Shown piece by piece: positions 45,390-55,614 of a stretch of DNA of 64,000 bases (within the stretch, counting starts at the first letter, position 1; each line of letters starts with the position of its first letter). A program made the position numbers and the translations under genes. The notes under the pieces were generated by a model. The model was not told the origin of the DNA. It worked only from the letters and a program-made list of their open reading frames with translations, and searched no databases. Source of the stretch: Alligator mississippiensis (taxonomy: Eukaryota > Chordata > Crocodylia > Alligatoridae); the NCBI RefSeq assembly GCF_030867095.1, contig NC_081832.1, positions 40,991,756 to 41,055,755 of the forward strand. The letters are read 5' to 3'.

Positions 45390-47100
45390 AGTTAGGTGTA
45401 TTGTTCTGTGTTGCTCAATGTCCTACAAAAGCATTTGCTGCAGCCCCAAAGCAGCCTCTGCTTGGAATGAAGCTGGGGCTGCAGTTCTCTGCAGTGTACA
45501 GTCTGCACAGCACACTCCTTTGGAAAGCATATGATCTTTTGGAGCAAATCTCTTGTAGCTGCAGCTTGAGCCCCACCCAGGCTTATCAAGTCTGCTTGCT
45601 TCAGCTGTTGTGTTGTGCCATGCAGAGGAACTTCCTATCTCCTTGCCATGGTGATAGACAGATGGAGGCTCCTTCTGACTAAGAAGTCACTTTGCAAATG
45701 TATCTATTTTTGTATCAAATTCTGTTTTAAAAGGAAATTTTAATGTACAGTGAAAATACCTAAAACATTTGCATGTTCCTGGAGTCCCCTCCGTGCACCA
45801 TGTGCATTTTGCTGCCAGCTGTGGGATGGTGGAAGTAACCACCTACAGCACTGCACTGCGTTCTGTTGTCCCCAGAGCATAAAGGAGCTGGCCATTCACT
45901 GCGCTGTGTGTGGCTACTGTCCCCTTGCCTAGAGGGGCTGCTTCACCTATGTACTAGGGAGAGCTTATCCATCATGTGCATGCAATAGAGGAATTCAAAT
46001 GCTGGCTCTAGTTTTATCTCACAGGTGTGAGATGATCTATAATATGATGTATTTTATCACCCAGGGGCTGCTAGCCCAGGCTGAGGATGTTGGGCAAGCA
46101 AGGGGTGGAGCTGTGCTTGACATCCTGAAGCAGAGGGGGAGCAGGCAGGAGCCCTTTTCTGGCAGCATCCCAACTGCTTGCCTTAATGTCATCTGTTGGT
46201 ATAGGAGCTGGGAATGTGAATAGTGCAAACTCAGCTTTGGGCCCCTGTGTTACTGGGGTTTTGGTGTCATCTAATTTAATATATTAACGGAGACACATTT
46301 TATTGTGGTCTAAGTGCTGGAGTGATCTCTAATAGTCCAGAGTAGTCTGGGCCTTGCACACATCTCCACGGCTACTTCAGCTGTTGCACCTGTGAGCTTT
46401 CTATACACATGGAATGGATGAACATGATGGCTTTTCATGCATTTGTATAGCATGAGTGCCCCAATATTGTGCACTTCCCACAGTGTGTAATTATTTGATC
46501 TGTTGGGCCTGAGACCATGCCCTGGCTTCAGGCATAGCCATCCCAGGGCCTTGCAGGAGATTTCCGTTCTCTGAGAGATTCCTGCTTTGCAGCTTGGGGT
46601 CACAATGATAGAATCACATCTGTACATTTGACAGCTAGCAAATTAGACGGGTATTGTTCTGCCTGTAGTATCCCTTGGCACTTCCACAGAGGAGTAGTAA
46701 TGGGCCTGCAGACTCTGGGATATGTCTGGGGCTTAGAGGAAAGGGTTGTTGAGGCTGCAGCATTTGGGGTGCACATCTGGGGAGAGGAACTTGGGGAGCA
46801 TAAAAGGAAAATTAGCCCCAATGGACTCTTGTGGTATCTGCTACTCCCCAACAAGAGGGAGAAACAAATGCTACAAGTGAAGGAGTGAAGGTCTTTTTTT
46901 GCAGGTGCCTGGATAGATGCTGCCAAAGATTAGGTCTAATACTGCCTTCTCCCCTCCCGAGCCAAAGGTGTCATGCCCAGAGGTTTTGCAGCTTTTATTT
47001 GTTAACTACTTTTGTTTAAAAAAAGACCATTCTATTTCCAAACTGCTTTGGGTGTTTCCTGGGACTTGTGATCAGCTCTGATTATTTGGTTTGAAATGTT

Positions 47101-47106
47101 AATAAA
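47101..47106 (+). terminator. DIAPH1: Candidate poly(A) signal 2
   Basis: AATAAA in TTGAAATGTTAATAAACAG, followed by GAAACTGTGCAGGGTTCTC. A plausible main site at 2.6 kb. Confidence 0.5.
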
Positions 47107-48411
47107 CAGTTGAAACTGTGCAGGGTTCTCAGCCTCCCATTTCCTTTCATTAACAGCATGGCATAGCTGGGCCCCCTGCCATGATACAATGGCAAAGGGT
47201 GTCCTGGAAGCAGATGCTGTGTTCCCCAGCTGAACTAGAGCAAATGTGGAGGGGCAGTTTCAGGACAGCATACTTGCCTGCTCACTCCTCTCTTCCTCTC
47301 TGTTTTGGTCAGTGTACAAGGAAGCTGGCAGTGTTCCAGGCATGTGTATGCTCGTGGCCATCACGTGGAACCACAGTTCTTTTGCTTGTGGCAATGTGCA
47401 TAGTCAGCCACAACTTTATGATGGATGAGATATTGGAAATCAGCTTTCCAATACTTTAGCCCCACGTCTCTCATTCCATTCCATCCCCACGTGCTAGGGT
47501 ACCTTCATTAGGTCCACTGGTGCATGATTAGTGACTGTTTCAGAGGGAATCAGAAAAATTGAGTTGGTAAGGTGCCTGTTGCCTCAAAGTGGTCCCTTTA
47601 CAGGAGGCAGGGGCTCTTCTCTCAGAAATTCAATCTTGAGGGAAGAGAAAAGAAATTACTGAATTTTCAGTCTAGGAAAGGAAGAAATGCTAGGTTGTAT
47701 CCCTTTCCCTCAGCCCAAGGCAGTTGGTAATAGGACTGGAGGAAAACACAGGTTGCCAGAAGTGGAAAATTTGCCCCGATTCTTGAGGCTAAGCAATGGA
47801 CATGAAAATTAATCAGGTTCCTTCACCAGGGTTTGTGGGACACAAGGATTGGCCCCACCTTCTAACCACAGAGAGCTATGCCTCTGCTAGCTGCTGACTT
47901 CCCCACCCTAGCACAATGAGTTTTTTCCCCCTGGAAAAGAACAGGTACTTTACTAAACAGGATAGACATGGGCAGTCAGTTTTACTGCATCATTGTCCTG
48001 GACAGCCCAAAGTTTGTCTTGGAGATAATGCTAGCTTTGAGGGGTGTGAATTGCCATGGTTTAACCACTAAAGTTAGAGGGCCACAGGCACTGCCGTCTG
48101 GGGAACACGCAAGCTGCTTCAAATGTTGGCAGCTTAAACCTGGGCAGATTTATTTCCTTCATATGGGTAAGATCATGGCAGCTGGATACAAGTGTTCACA
48201 AGGGACACCAGAAGGCCACAGTGTCAGGCAAATACAGAAGAGCTCAGCAACATGCAGTTCAGACATGTGGAGCCTCCCACGGTGCTGTAAGGGTTTCCTG
48301 GGTTTAAAGCCCCTTTTCATGATTATGGAACTGGGGAAGAGTGGCTAGTTTGGCTGCTCTGTGATATCACCGCACATGTTGGTTTTCTCTATTTGTACAA
48401 AAAAATGGAAA

Positions 48412-48417
48412 AATAAA
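48412..48417 (+). terminator. DIAPH1: Candidate poly(A) signal 3
   Basis: AATAAA within ATGGAAAAATAAAAGTTATT, followed by T-rich TTTTGAGTAC. A plausible distal site. Confidence 0.45.
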
Positions 48418-49237
48418 AGTTATTTTGAGTACAAAAAGCTGCTTGTGATTCTTACCTTTTTCTACTTCTTACCATGGTTTGTTTGATGCCTTCTCAGTCC
48501 ACAGTGTAGTTACAGTAAACATCTGGATTGCAGCACTCCAGTTATTAAACATGACCTCTGTCAAACTTGAGCTGTAGCCCTGCCTGAGGAACATAACTGT
48601 CTATTGCCAGCTGCACTGCAATTGGCTGACCCCCTGCATCATATTCTAGGGCTGAGGAATTGCACTGCAACTTCGGGAATACCTTTTGACTGTCTGACCC
48701 TCATTAGCCCTTCCATCTAGGCAACTTGGTGCAGCTAGGCTTTAAATTTGAACAACAGTAACAAAAGCTGAGAATGTTTTTCCTTCCAGAAAAGTAAACT
48801 GGCAACATTATTATGGACATGCAGCATCTCATTAAGTGTCTCATTATCAGGTAAATGATGATGGAAGAGCAGCTGAGATGCTTACCTGTCAGAAAAATCA
48901 CTCAAAACAAAAACCACGCATAAGACTATTTAAATTGTGGAAGACTCAGAAAAAAATCAGCCAAAGTTGCCCAAAATAATTTGATCTTTGTTTTTTGGCA
49001 AAAAAGAGCAGGGCAAAAGTGACTGCAGTGATACACACATCCTTGAACCATGTATAAGCCCTAGTACAGCTTCTTAGTCTGGCTGATGTGCTTTTGGGTT
49101 TGTTTTTTTTTTGATGGATCAAATCTTAAAGCTAAGCTCAATGACCCCTTAAGTCAGGTCTTAAGGGTTCATTTACATGAGACATTTACTGCACAGTTGA
49201 CTAATTAGCTCTGCAGTAAACATCTTGGTGCCTACAT

Positions 49238-49840
49238 TTGTGGTCATAGGTGATGCAAGGGGGTGGGCACAGAGGGCACATGCCCCCACGAATTTGTGCC
49301 AACAGTGGGGCACGGTTGCAGCTCAGCCAAAGCCAGCACCTGGCAGCAGCAGGGGTGGTGATGACACAGAGTTGTGCCTGCACACTGTCAACTCCTATGC
49401 GCCATCTGTGCATGCAGCCCTATTAGGCTGCAGGAAACCAATGAATTCTGCAGCAGATTAGTATTTGTAAATAAAAGCACTATCCTGCTGCAGAACTTTT
49501 TCATGCACAGCAGTGCATGTGTAGACACTGACCTGGCTGGCTAGATTATGAGGGTGCTTCAGTGCAGGGGCTGCCAGCTGGCTATCCCCATGCTGCAGCA
49601 TCCTCATGCCCCAGCCAGCCACTCTGCAGAACTCTGAACCAGGTCAGAACAGCGCCGGGATGGCAGGCTGACCCCCGGACTCCCTGCCAGCTGGGGCTTC
49701 TCTGACCTGGCTCAACATACTGTGGCCCTGGGTGCATGTGTAAACGTAGCGCCTGAAAGCAATAAACTCCAGCATGACATGCACTGGAGTGTATTGCTGT
49801 GCATTAATATGCATGTGTAGGTGCACCCACTGAGGTCTAC
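49238..49840. repeat. Diverged non-autonomous element(s)
   Basis: The part 49238..49345 repeats the GGGGCATGTGCCCCC / GTGCCCACAGTGGGGCAC phrases of the foldback at 14600..15010. Downstream, GGGTGCATGTGTAAAC (about 49730) and GCATGTGTAGGTGCACCC (about 49810) form an inverted pair. Boundaries uncertain. Confidence 0.5.
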
Positions 49841-51115
49841 AAAAGTTCTAATACTTGCCAGTGTACAGTGACTTATTCTGTGCCTTCCTTTCTGTGCTTC
49901 TATACACAAGTATAGAAGGAAAGGACAGGCACTCCAGTGCTGTGGAGACAGATGCTCTGCTCCCAGTTCAAGGGAGGTGGGGAAGAGTGGCAAATGGGAG
50001 TTAAGATCCAAAATACTTCTTAAGTAGTGCAGTAAATAAAAGTATGTTGGTTGTCTCCATGAAGGCCTCTGAATCAACTGGGTTTGAATTTATTCTCCAG
50101 CCAGACTTTAGCCAAATGAGAGACATTTATCTTCACAGATACCTAAAGTTTGGCTAGGATTATATGACTGTTTCCAGGTGGCCCTTTAGGAGGCACAATT
50201 GCTTTCCAACAATGATGTACAGTGGGGCTTTGTGGACATTGGTGACTGAGTGTCTGGAATTTCACTGATTTTAAGGTTTTATTCCTTGTTCCCTGTATGT
50301 GATGGGTAGCAGAGAGATGGCTCTGTTCTTGTATTTAGAGATTCTAGAATTCTTCTCCACAGCTGGGAATCACTCGGGAAGGGTGTCAGGCTCCCATACA
50401 AAAGGAAAAATTCCATATGTATTGCTGGATTGTGGGTCTAAGCATAAACTTAAGCGGACATTTCACAGCAAACTCCATTGTTGTCAATGGGAGTTTGCTC
50501 AAAGATCAAGGCAAGAATACAAACCTGTAATTTTAGTCATCATCACGTAATGGGAAAATATGGTCATCTTTAGGATCAGTGTTTTTTTCCTTCCTTTGTT
50601 TCACTACCTCTTCCATAAACAGAAGAGACACTTTCCCTCTTTCTTTGTGCGTCTTCTGCATTTTCTTCCATGCAGCAGTTCCCAATTCCCACTCCTATGA
50701 GATTCATTCCACCCACTTCCATCTGCCAAAACAATCAGGAATTTAAATAATGTTATCCACCAATCTGTAGAGTTCACATGTTAATTAGAGTTGGGGTAGT
50801 GGGCATTCACACCTCTGAGCCATTTTTTTGGAGGGACCCTAAAATATAATTTCACTAATAAGTGGCTGCCTTAGGAAGATTCAGTTCAGGAATATGAGAG
50901 CCTTTTATTTTTTAATGAAAGTTCAGATTATGCAGTTTCTATGCATTCTCCAAAGCTGGGTAGAACTAGGTTTGGGATTGGGTGCTGGACAGCCTGAATT
51001 CAGTGTTTTGAAAAAATAGGTCCCCCAATCTGTCTTTTGTTCAATCCAAAAGATACGAGTCTAATGTTGCTGGGCAGCTGTCCAAAAACATTGTATTCAC
51101 TACCAAAATACCTAT

Positions 51116-51758
51116 TAGGGCTGTGCAAAACAGCACTGTTTCGCCATTTTGACAGGACAGTGTTTCGTTTCGAGTTTCGTTTTGTTTCGCAAGAACTATT
51201 CCATTTCGTGTAGTCAAAACTGTTTTGCTGTTTTGACGTTTCGCCCATCGGCTATAATGGGGAAGCATGAAACTGCCTATAACTTTGTCATTTCTTGTAT
51301 GGATGGTAGCCCCTTCTGAGGCCGTGAAGCCTCTCAGCTTTCGATGAGATGGATGCAGGGGTTTCTGGGAAACTGCACCTTATACTGTTCAGACCAAAAC
51401 CTGTGTCACTTGTAAGTGTGAAGGCACAGAGAAAGCTCAGTTCAAACAATGCTTTTTATGCTGTTTTTCTGTCCCTCCCCCAGAGCACTAGGATTGGAAG
51501 GGACCTCAGGGAAAGATCACAGTCACTGGCCAGCTCCACAGTCAATATCAGAGCAGTCCTTCCTCTCTCTCCCCCCTTCCTCTCCTTAGTTTCTCTTTAG
51601 CTGCAAGCAAGCTCAGCTTCAAAACTCAAAACGTTTCAAAACTTTCAAAATGTTTCAACTGCCCTCATTTCGTTTTGAAGCTGTTTTGAAACCTTTTGTT
51701 TCCTTTCTATTTCGCTGTTTTGAGCTCAAAACAGCTGGCGAAATTTCACGCAGCCCTA
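51116..51758. mobile_element. hAT-type DNA transposon, second copy, with TSD
   Basis: Begins TAGGGCTGTGCAAAACAGC and ends GGCGAAATTTCACGCAGCCCTA, giving inverted termini. Flanking 8-mers ATACCTAT (51108..51115) and ATGCCTAT (51759..51766) match at 7 of 8. It shares its ends and the GGCTATAATGGGGAAGC block with the copy at 3138..3823, but its interior differs and lacks the GC-rich palindromes. No transposase. Confidence 0.85.
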
Positions 51759-52741
51759 ATGCCTATACTGTTATACTTACTGGTGCACTTACACCCTCTC
51801 TCCCCTTTGATTCCTGCTTCATCCATAGTTTAAAAGCAACTGCCTGGCAGTAGCAGCAACATTTCTAGTGAGGCAGCACTGAGGGAGTCAATTGACTCCA
51901 TGCCTCATAATCTACCCAGTCCCTTAAACTCTTCATTGCACACATATAAACAATCCTCTTCTTTTTAATGGTTTTGATGTTCTTCCAATCAAGCTATCCT
52001 TTGTTCTGCAACTCTGCTGTTAGCTGCTCCTAGTAATGAAGCTTCCATTTCACAGCCCTGCAGATTGTTTTCAACTCATTCCAATTAAGTTATATTTGTT
52101 TGTTTCAATCTTAAACTGAATAATATAGCCCTAGGCCCCCAGAATGTTAGTAAATTCTAGTTTATTTTTAACTGGAGAAAAATGTGTGGTGTTTTATATG
52201 TGATAATGTACCTTACATCTGCACCCTCCACCCCTTTTCAAAATTCTAGATCCCACAGGCCTGTAGCAATACAAGTTAGCTGAGTTGCCCTAATTTTAAC
52301 TCTGGATGAAGCGGAGTTTATGTTGGATCAATTCTGCTACACTTTTATAGCTACAGAATCAAGCAAATTTAAGGGTTGCATCCTATCAGTTAATATCTGG
52401 AGGCTGGGGTAGTGCTGGCACTATGGTAATGATTGACAGCCCAGAGATTGCAATTTCAAAGCCATAGCAGAAGTGCTTATGAAGCAGCCAGTCATATTCC
52501 AATGAATCTGCAAATGCTGCTAAATATTTTTGTCACAAGGACACAGAAAAGCAAAGCTAATATCTTTACCCTTAAGCATATTCAGGTGAGTTGCTACAGG
52601 GCTTCAGTTTTTGATGCTTGCCCAACAGAGTGTAATCCAGGATGTTGTGTTAAGCATCCTGGCTCCTTACATTGTGCCTAGGGAAGAGTTAGGCACCCCA
52701 AAAGTCACAGACAGGGCAAAGAACCACTTAGCCACTTAGAG

Positions 52742-53200
52742 CAGGGCTGTCCATCTGGCAGCCCATGGGCTGCATGCAATCCAGAGTTAACATGGAGCCC
52801 CTGAGCTCCTACCCAGATGTTGCTGCCCCTATCACTCTGGATGCAGCAGCAGCTGGGGTCTTGGGGCTCTCCCTCCCTCTCCCAGCTTCTGCTGCACAGC
52901 TCCATCCTAGGGGGTGGGGCAGCACAGGCTCAGAGCACCTGTGCAGTGCAATGCCACAGGGGAGCCTGCAGGGAGCTGAAGAGGAGGCAGAGTGCCACAT
53001 CATGTGGAGGACTGTCTGTCCATACAGTGCAGTGGAGTGGGGGAGCACCCCCATGTATGCAGCGCAGTGAGGTAAGAGGCACCTGCCTGTGTGCATGATG
53101 CATCAGGGTGGAGCACCCACCCGCACATGCATGTGCAGGGCATGCAGCCTGAGGGACCCATGATGCTTAGGCACTTTGAATTTGGGCTGCACTGACCTGA
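52742..53200. mobile_element. Possible hAT-derived GC-rich repeat
   Basis: Starts CAGGGCTGTCCATCTGGCAG, like a hAT CAGGGGTGTCCAAC terminus, and continues with a GC-rich interior. No matching right terminus was found. Confidence 0.35.
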
Positions 53201-53444
53201 GGAAGCTGCCACAGTTTTACCTCTTGCCCCTCTCTGGAGCATAGGTCCTGAGTCAGAGTTGCAGGGAGACACTTTATGCACTTAGGATCTAGAGTCCATA
53301 CTCTTCTGCTGATTGCAGGTGCCTACAACTTTTCTCAAAGAACTGAGCAAGGCTCCTTCTGTTTTGTTTTGTTTTTTAGCCAAGGATTTCAGAGGAGGAG
53401 GTAGTAGCAATGATGCCTACCTCCTTACAATAGCATATAAGTTA

Positions 53445-53665
53445 GAGTACTCCCTCTTCAGTCGAGAGGTGTGCATTTGAACCCTCTCAGTCTCCTTCCT
53501 ATGGGCTAGGCTGGAGTGGGGAGAGCACCATTCATGCTTCTAACTGAAACTGGGTCACTATGCAGCCAAGAATGCAAGATGCATGGCACCTGAGTGTGTG
53601 CAAAGGGCAGCATAACTATGCTCTGTGGCCCAATAGCAAGAGCACTCGCTTGAGAAGGGGACTCT
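53445..53665 (+). repeat. Two tRNA-like SINE fragments
   Basis: One lies at about 53445..53495, ending in the B-box-like GTGTGCATTTGAACCC. A second (53620..53665) reads GCTCTGTGGCCCAATAGCAA and GAGCACTCGCTTGAGAAGGG, a tRNA D-arm to anticodon-stem like stretch. Neither can form a full tRNA; both look SINE-derived. Confidence 0.45.
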
Positions 53666-53857
53666 GGACCTTGCACTGAGGATAGTTTGTGTGTGTTATA
53701 TTAAACAATCACTGGATGAAGTACAGTCCTGGGAGCAGGAATCGGGACTCCCCATCTCAGAAATTATACTACTCAGTCCTGCCTGTAGTGGCTTCAGTTC
53801 AACAGGGGGGACTGTCTCCTGCCTTGGCAAGCTTAGGGCACACGTCCAAGTGGGGGA

Positions 53858-54700
53858 TGTGCGGGCCGGGGGCGAGCCGGGCCCGTCTTTGCACACGCGG
53901 GCTGTGGCCAGCAGCCCGGGCATGCGGGGTCAGAGAAGACCGGGGGCGAGCTAGAATTAGTCACGGAGGCATAATGGTTGATTTAAAGATTATTTACTTA
54001 CACCCAAGATGGTCACGGTGTAGGCTGGACAGTTTCCAGGTGCAGCTCCGCTTAAATCCTTGTTGGAGGACTATGACAAATTCGGTTCTTTGGCCCCGGA
54101 GTTGTTAAGGCTCCGCGGGTTCGGTAATTTCTTTCCCACGGAGTTGTCGAAGCTCCGTGGGTTCGGTTCGGCTCTCTGGCCCTGGAGTTGTTAAAGCTCC
54201 GAGGGTTCGAATCTTTAATATGCAGGAAAGGGATACGTCTAGGATTGCGCTCGGCGACGGGGAGAGGCCGGAGGATGTTTAGACCTCTGTTGCCTTCTTA
54301 AGAAATGCATTAGGTCCATAAGGATCTGCAGCACTTAGAGATCTTCACACAGCGTGAAGTCTCCTCCTCCTGGTGAGTTCTCTAATTTCTCCTGATGTTC
54401 GTGGAGTCCTCCAACTTAGGCGGAAATCACCCAAGCTCTTTATATGGCTAGCAAGCCAATCGCTAGCCGCCACTTGTGCATGTATTAGAATCGGCCAATA
54501 ACGTGGCACGAATCTTCATACAAATGGCGGGAACTCCTTTGCACCGTGCATTTCTGAGATGCAAAAGAAATGCACCATGCAAAGAAACCTACAAATTGGC
54601 GGGAAATTCTCCATTGCACCGGGGTTCTCTTCTGCAGCAGAGAACTCCACCGTGCAAGGAAGCTGCAATTTAGTGGGAACATAATTTAGCAGTGCTGAAG
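53858..54700 (-). mobile_element. Probable LTR of a retrovirus-like element
   Basis: Read on the minus strand: a U3-like part with two hairpin-forming repeats (plus coordinates 54614..54657 and 54538..54583), a CCAAT box in inverted form (ATTGG) and a TATA-like CATATAAAG (about 54440), a possible ATTAAA (about 54215), three hairpin units (54090..54210), an AT-rich stretch (AAATAATCTTTAAATC), and a GC-rich end terminating CCCGCACA. The order promoter, then poly(A)-like signal, then terminal CA fits an LTR. Its composition is unlike that of the flanks. No internal viral genes are adjacent and no target duplication was confirmed, so a solo LTR is inferred. The superfamily is not identified. Confidence 0.5.
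54090..54215 (-). repeat. Three tandem hairpin units inside the LTR
   Basis: Plus-strand units of about 40-48 bp: CCCCGGAGTTGTTAAGGCTC, CCACGGAGTTGTCGAAGCTC and CCCTGGAGTTGTTAAAGCTC, each followed by CG plus a GGG-TTCG motif. Each has a CGGAG / CTCCG-type stem around an 8-nt loop; the middle unit pairs perfectly over 8 bp (CCACGGAG with CTCCGTGG). Confidence 0.75.
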
Positions 54701-54725
54701 CGCACACAAACAAAAAATCACAACT

Positions 54726-54803
54726 TTGGGTTGTGACGGGAATAGAACCTGGGGTTGCCATTTCTAGGGCAAGTCACCTAACTACTAGACTATTCTGTGA
54801 AGG
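54726..54803 (-). repeat. tRNA-derived SINE-like fragment
   Basis: Minus strand: TAGTCTAGTAGTTAGGTGAC resembles an A-box region and GGTTCTATTCCC a B box, about 30 bp apart. It sits just upstream (in the minus reading) of the LTR-like block. Confidence 0.5.
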
Positions 54804-55614
54804 GTGGTTGGCAGTATTTCCTCCTCTGGACCCATTTTAAAAATAAAATGGATGCCACTGAACTTTGTGAGAGGCCCCAATTGTGCCAATGTCTCTCACT
54901 GGAGTTCTGAGAACATCTACTGACTGCATCAGACCCATCTGAGGACTTGGACCAATGATTTTCTATGGTACCCTGGCACACCTTAAGATCCTTGCAAGGG
55001 TGCCGCACACAATATTAGCACTGTTAAGTTTATAAATATGATTCACAAGAAAAACCAGAGATTTCAAAGAGTTAGTCTTTCTGAGTTCTTTGCAACAGAA
55101 AAACTTACCTGTTATTTTACTGTAGTCAAAAAGGAGTGAAAACTAAGCTGGCATTGTCTGAGAGGTTCCTCAAGTCTATTCAGGGGTGTCTTGAGTCTAA
55201 AAAGGTTGCGAGCCACTGACAAATGGAGAGATGTTACACTTGGGTGTAGGTAGTGAGAAGTGTCATGTTCGGCAGTCGGTGCAGCTCTGGGCATGTGCAG
55301 AAGTAGAACGGTAGGCACCTGCAGAATTTTGCAGTCAAAAAAGGAGGTACCTGATGAGTTCAGCATCTCCAGAGTTGGCAGCAGCTGAGTCTTTCGGGAT
55401 GGGGGGGTGGGGAGCTGGATTTCAATTTTGGACTTGATTACCTCAAATTCATCTCAATTCTGTTTTAACCAATTATTGAATCTCATCCTTGCAGGTGAAA
55501 TGAGGCAGGGATGCTGCACAAAAGCAGCTCTCTTTCACTTGCAAAGAGATGGCATTTTTGGAGTCCATTTCTTAATATGCGGGGCTAAAATAAGGTAAAG
55601 AGCTTCCAGAGACA

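Larger units (their letters stand above)
44464..48440 (+). other. DIAPH1: DIAPH1 3' UTR region with three candidate poly(A) signals
   Basis: AATAAA occurs at 45384..45389, 47101..47106 and 48412..48417. The first gives a 3' UTR of about 0.94 kb, the second 2.65 kb and the third 3.96 kb. The second and third are followed by GT- or T-rich sequence (e.g. AGTTATTTTGAGTAC). The stretch looks largely free of transposons, consistent with UTR, but sequence alone does not show which site is used. Confidence 0.6.
48441..55600. other. Intergenic region downstream of DIAPH1
   Basis: No exon found on either strand. It holds a relative of the foldback family (49238..49345), a terminal-repeat-rich stretch (49140..49840), a hAT-like element (51116..51758), a possible hAT end (about 52742), tRNA-like fragments and an LTR-like block (53858..54700). 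In mammals the constant exons of gamma-protocadherin lie close downstream of DIAPH1 in convergent orientation; I looked for them on the minus strand and did not see them. Confidence 0.6.

Noticed and set aside
54726-54803. Functional tRNA gene on the minus strand
   Set aside because: A- and B-box-like parts exist, but the acceptor and anticodon stems do not pair. Treated as a SINE fragment.
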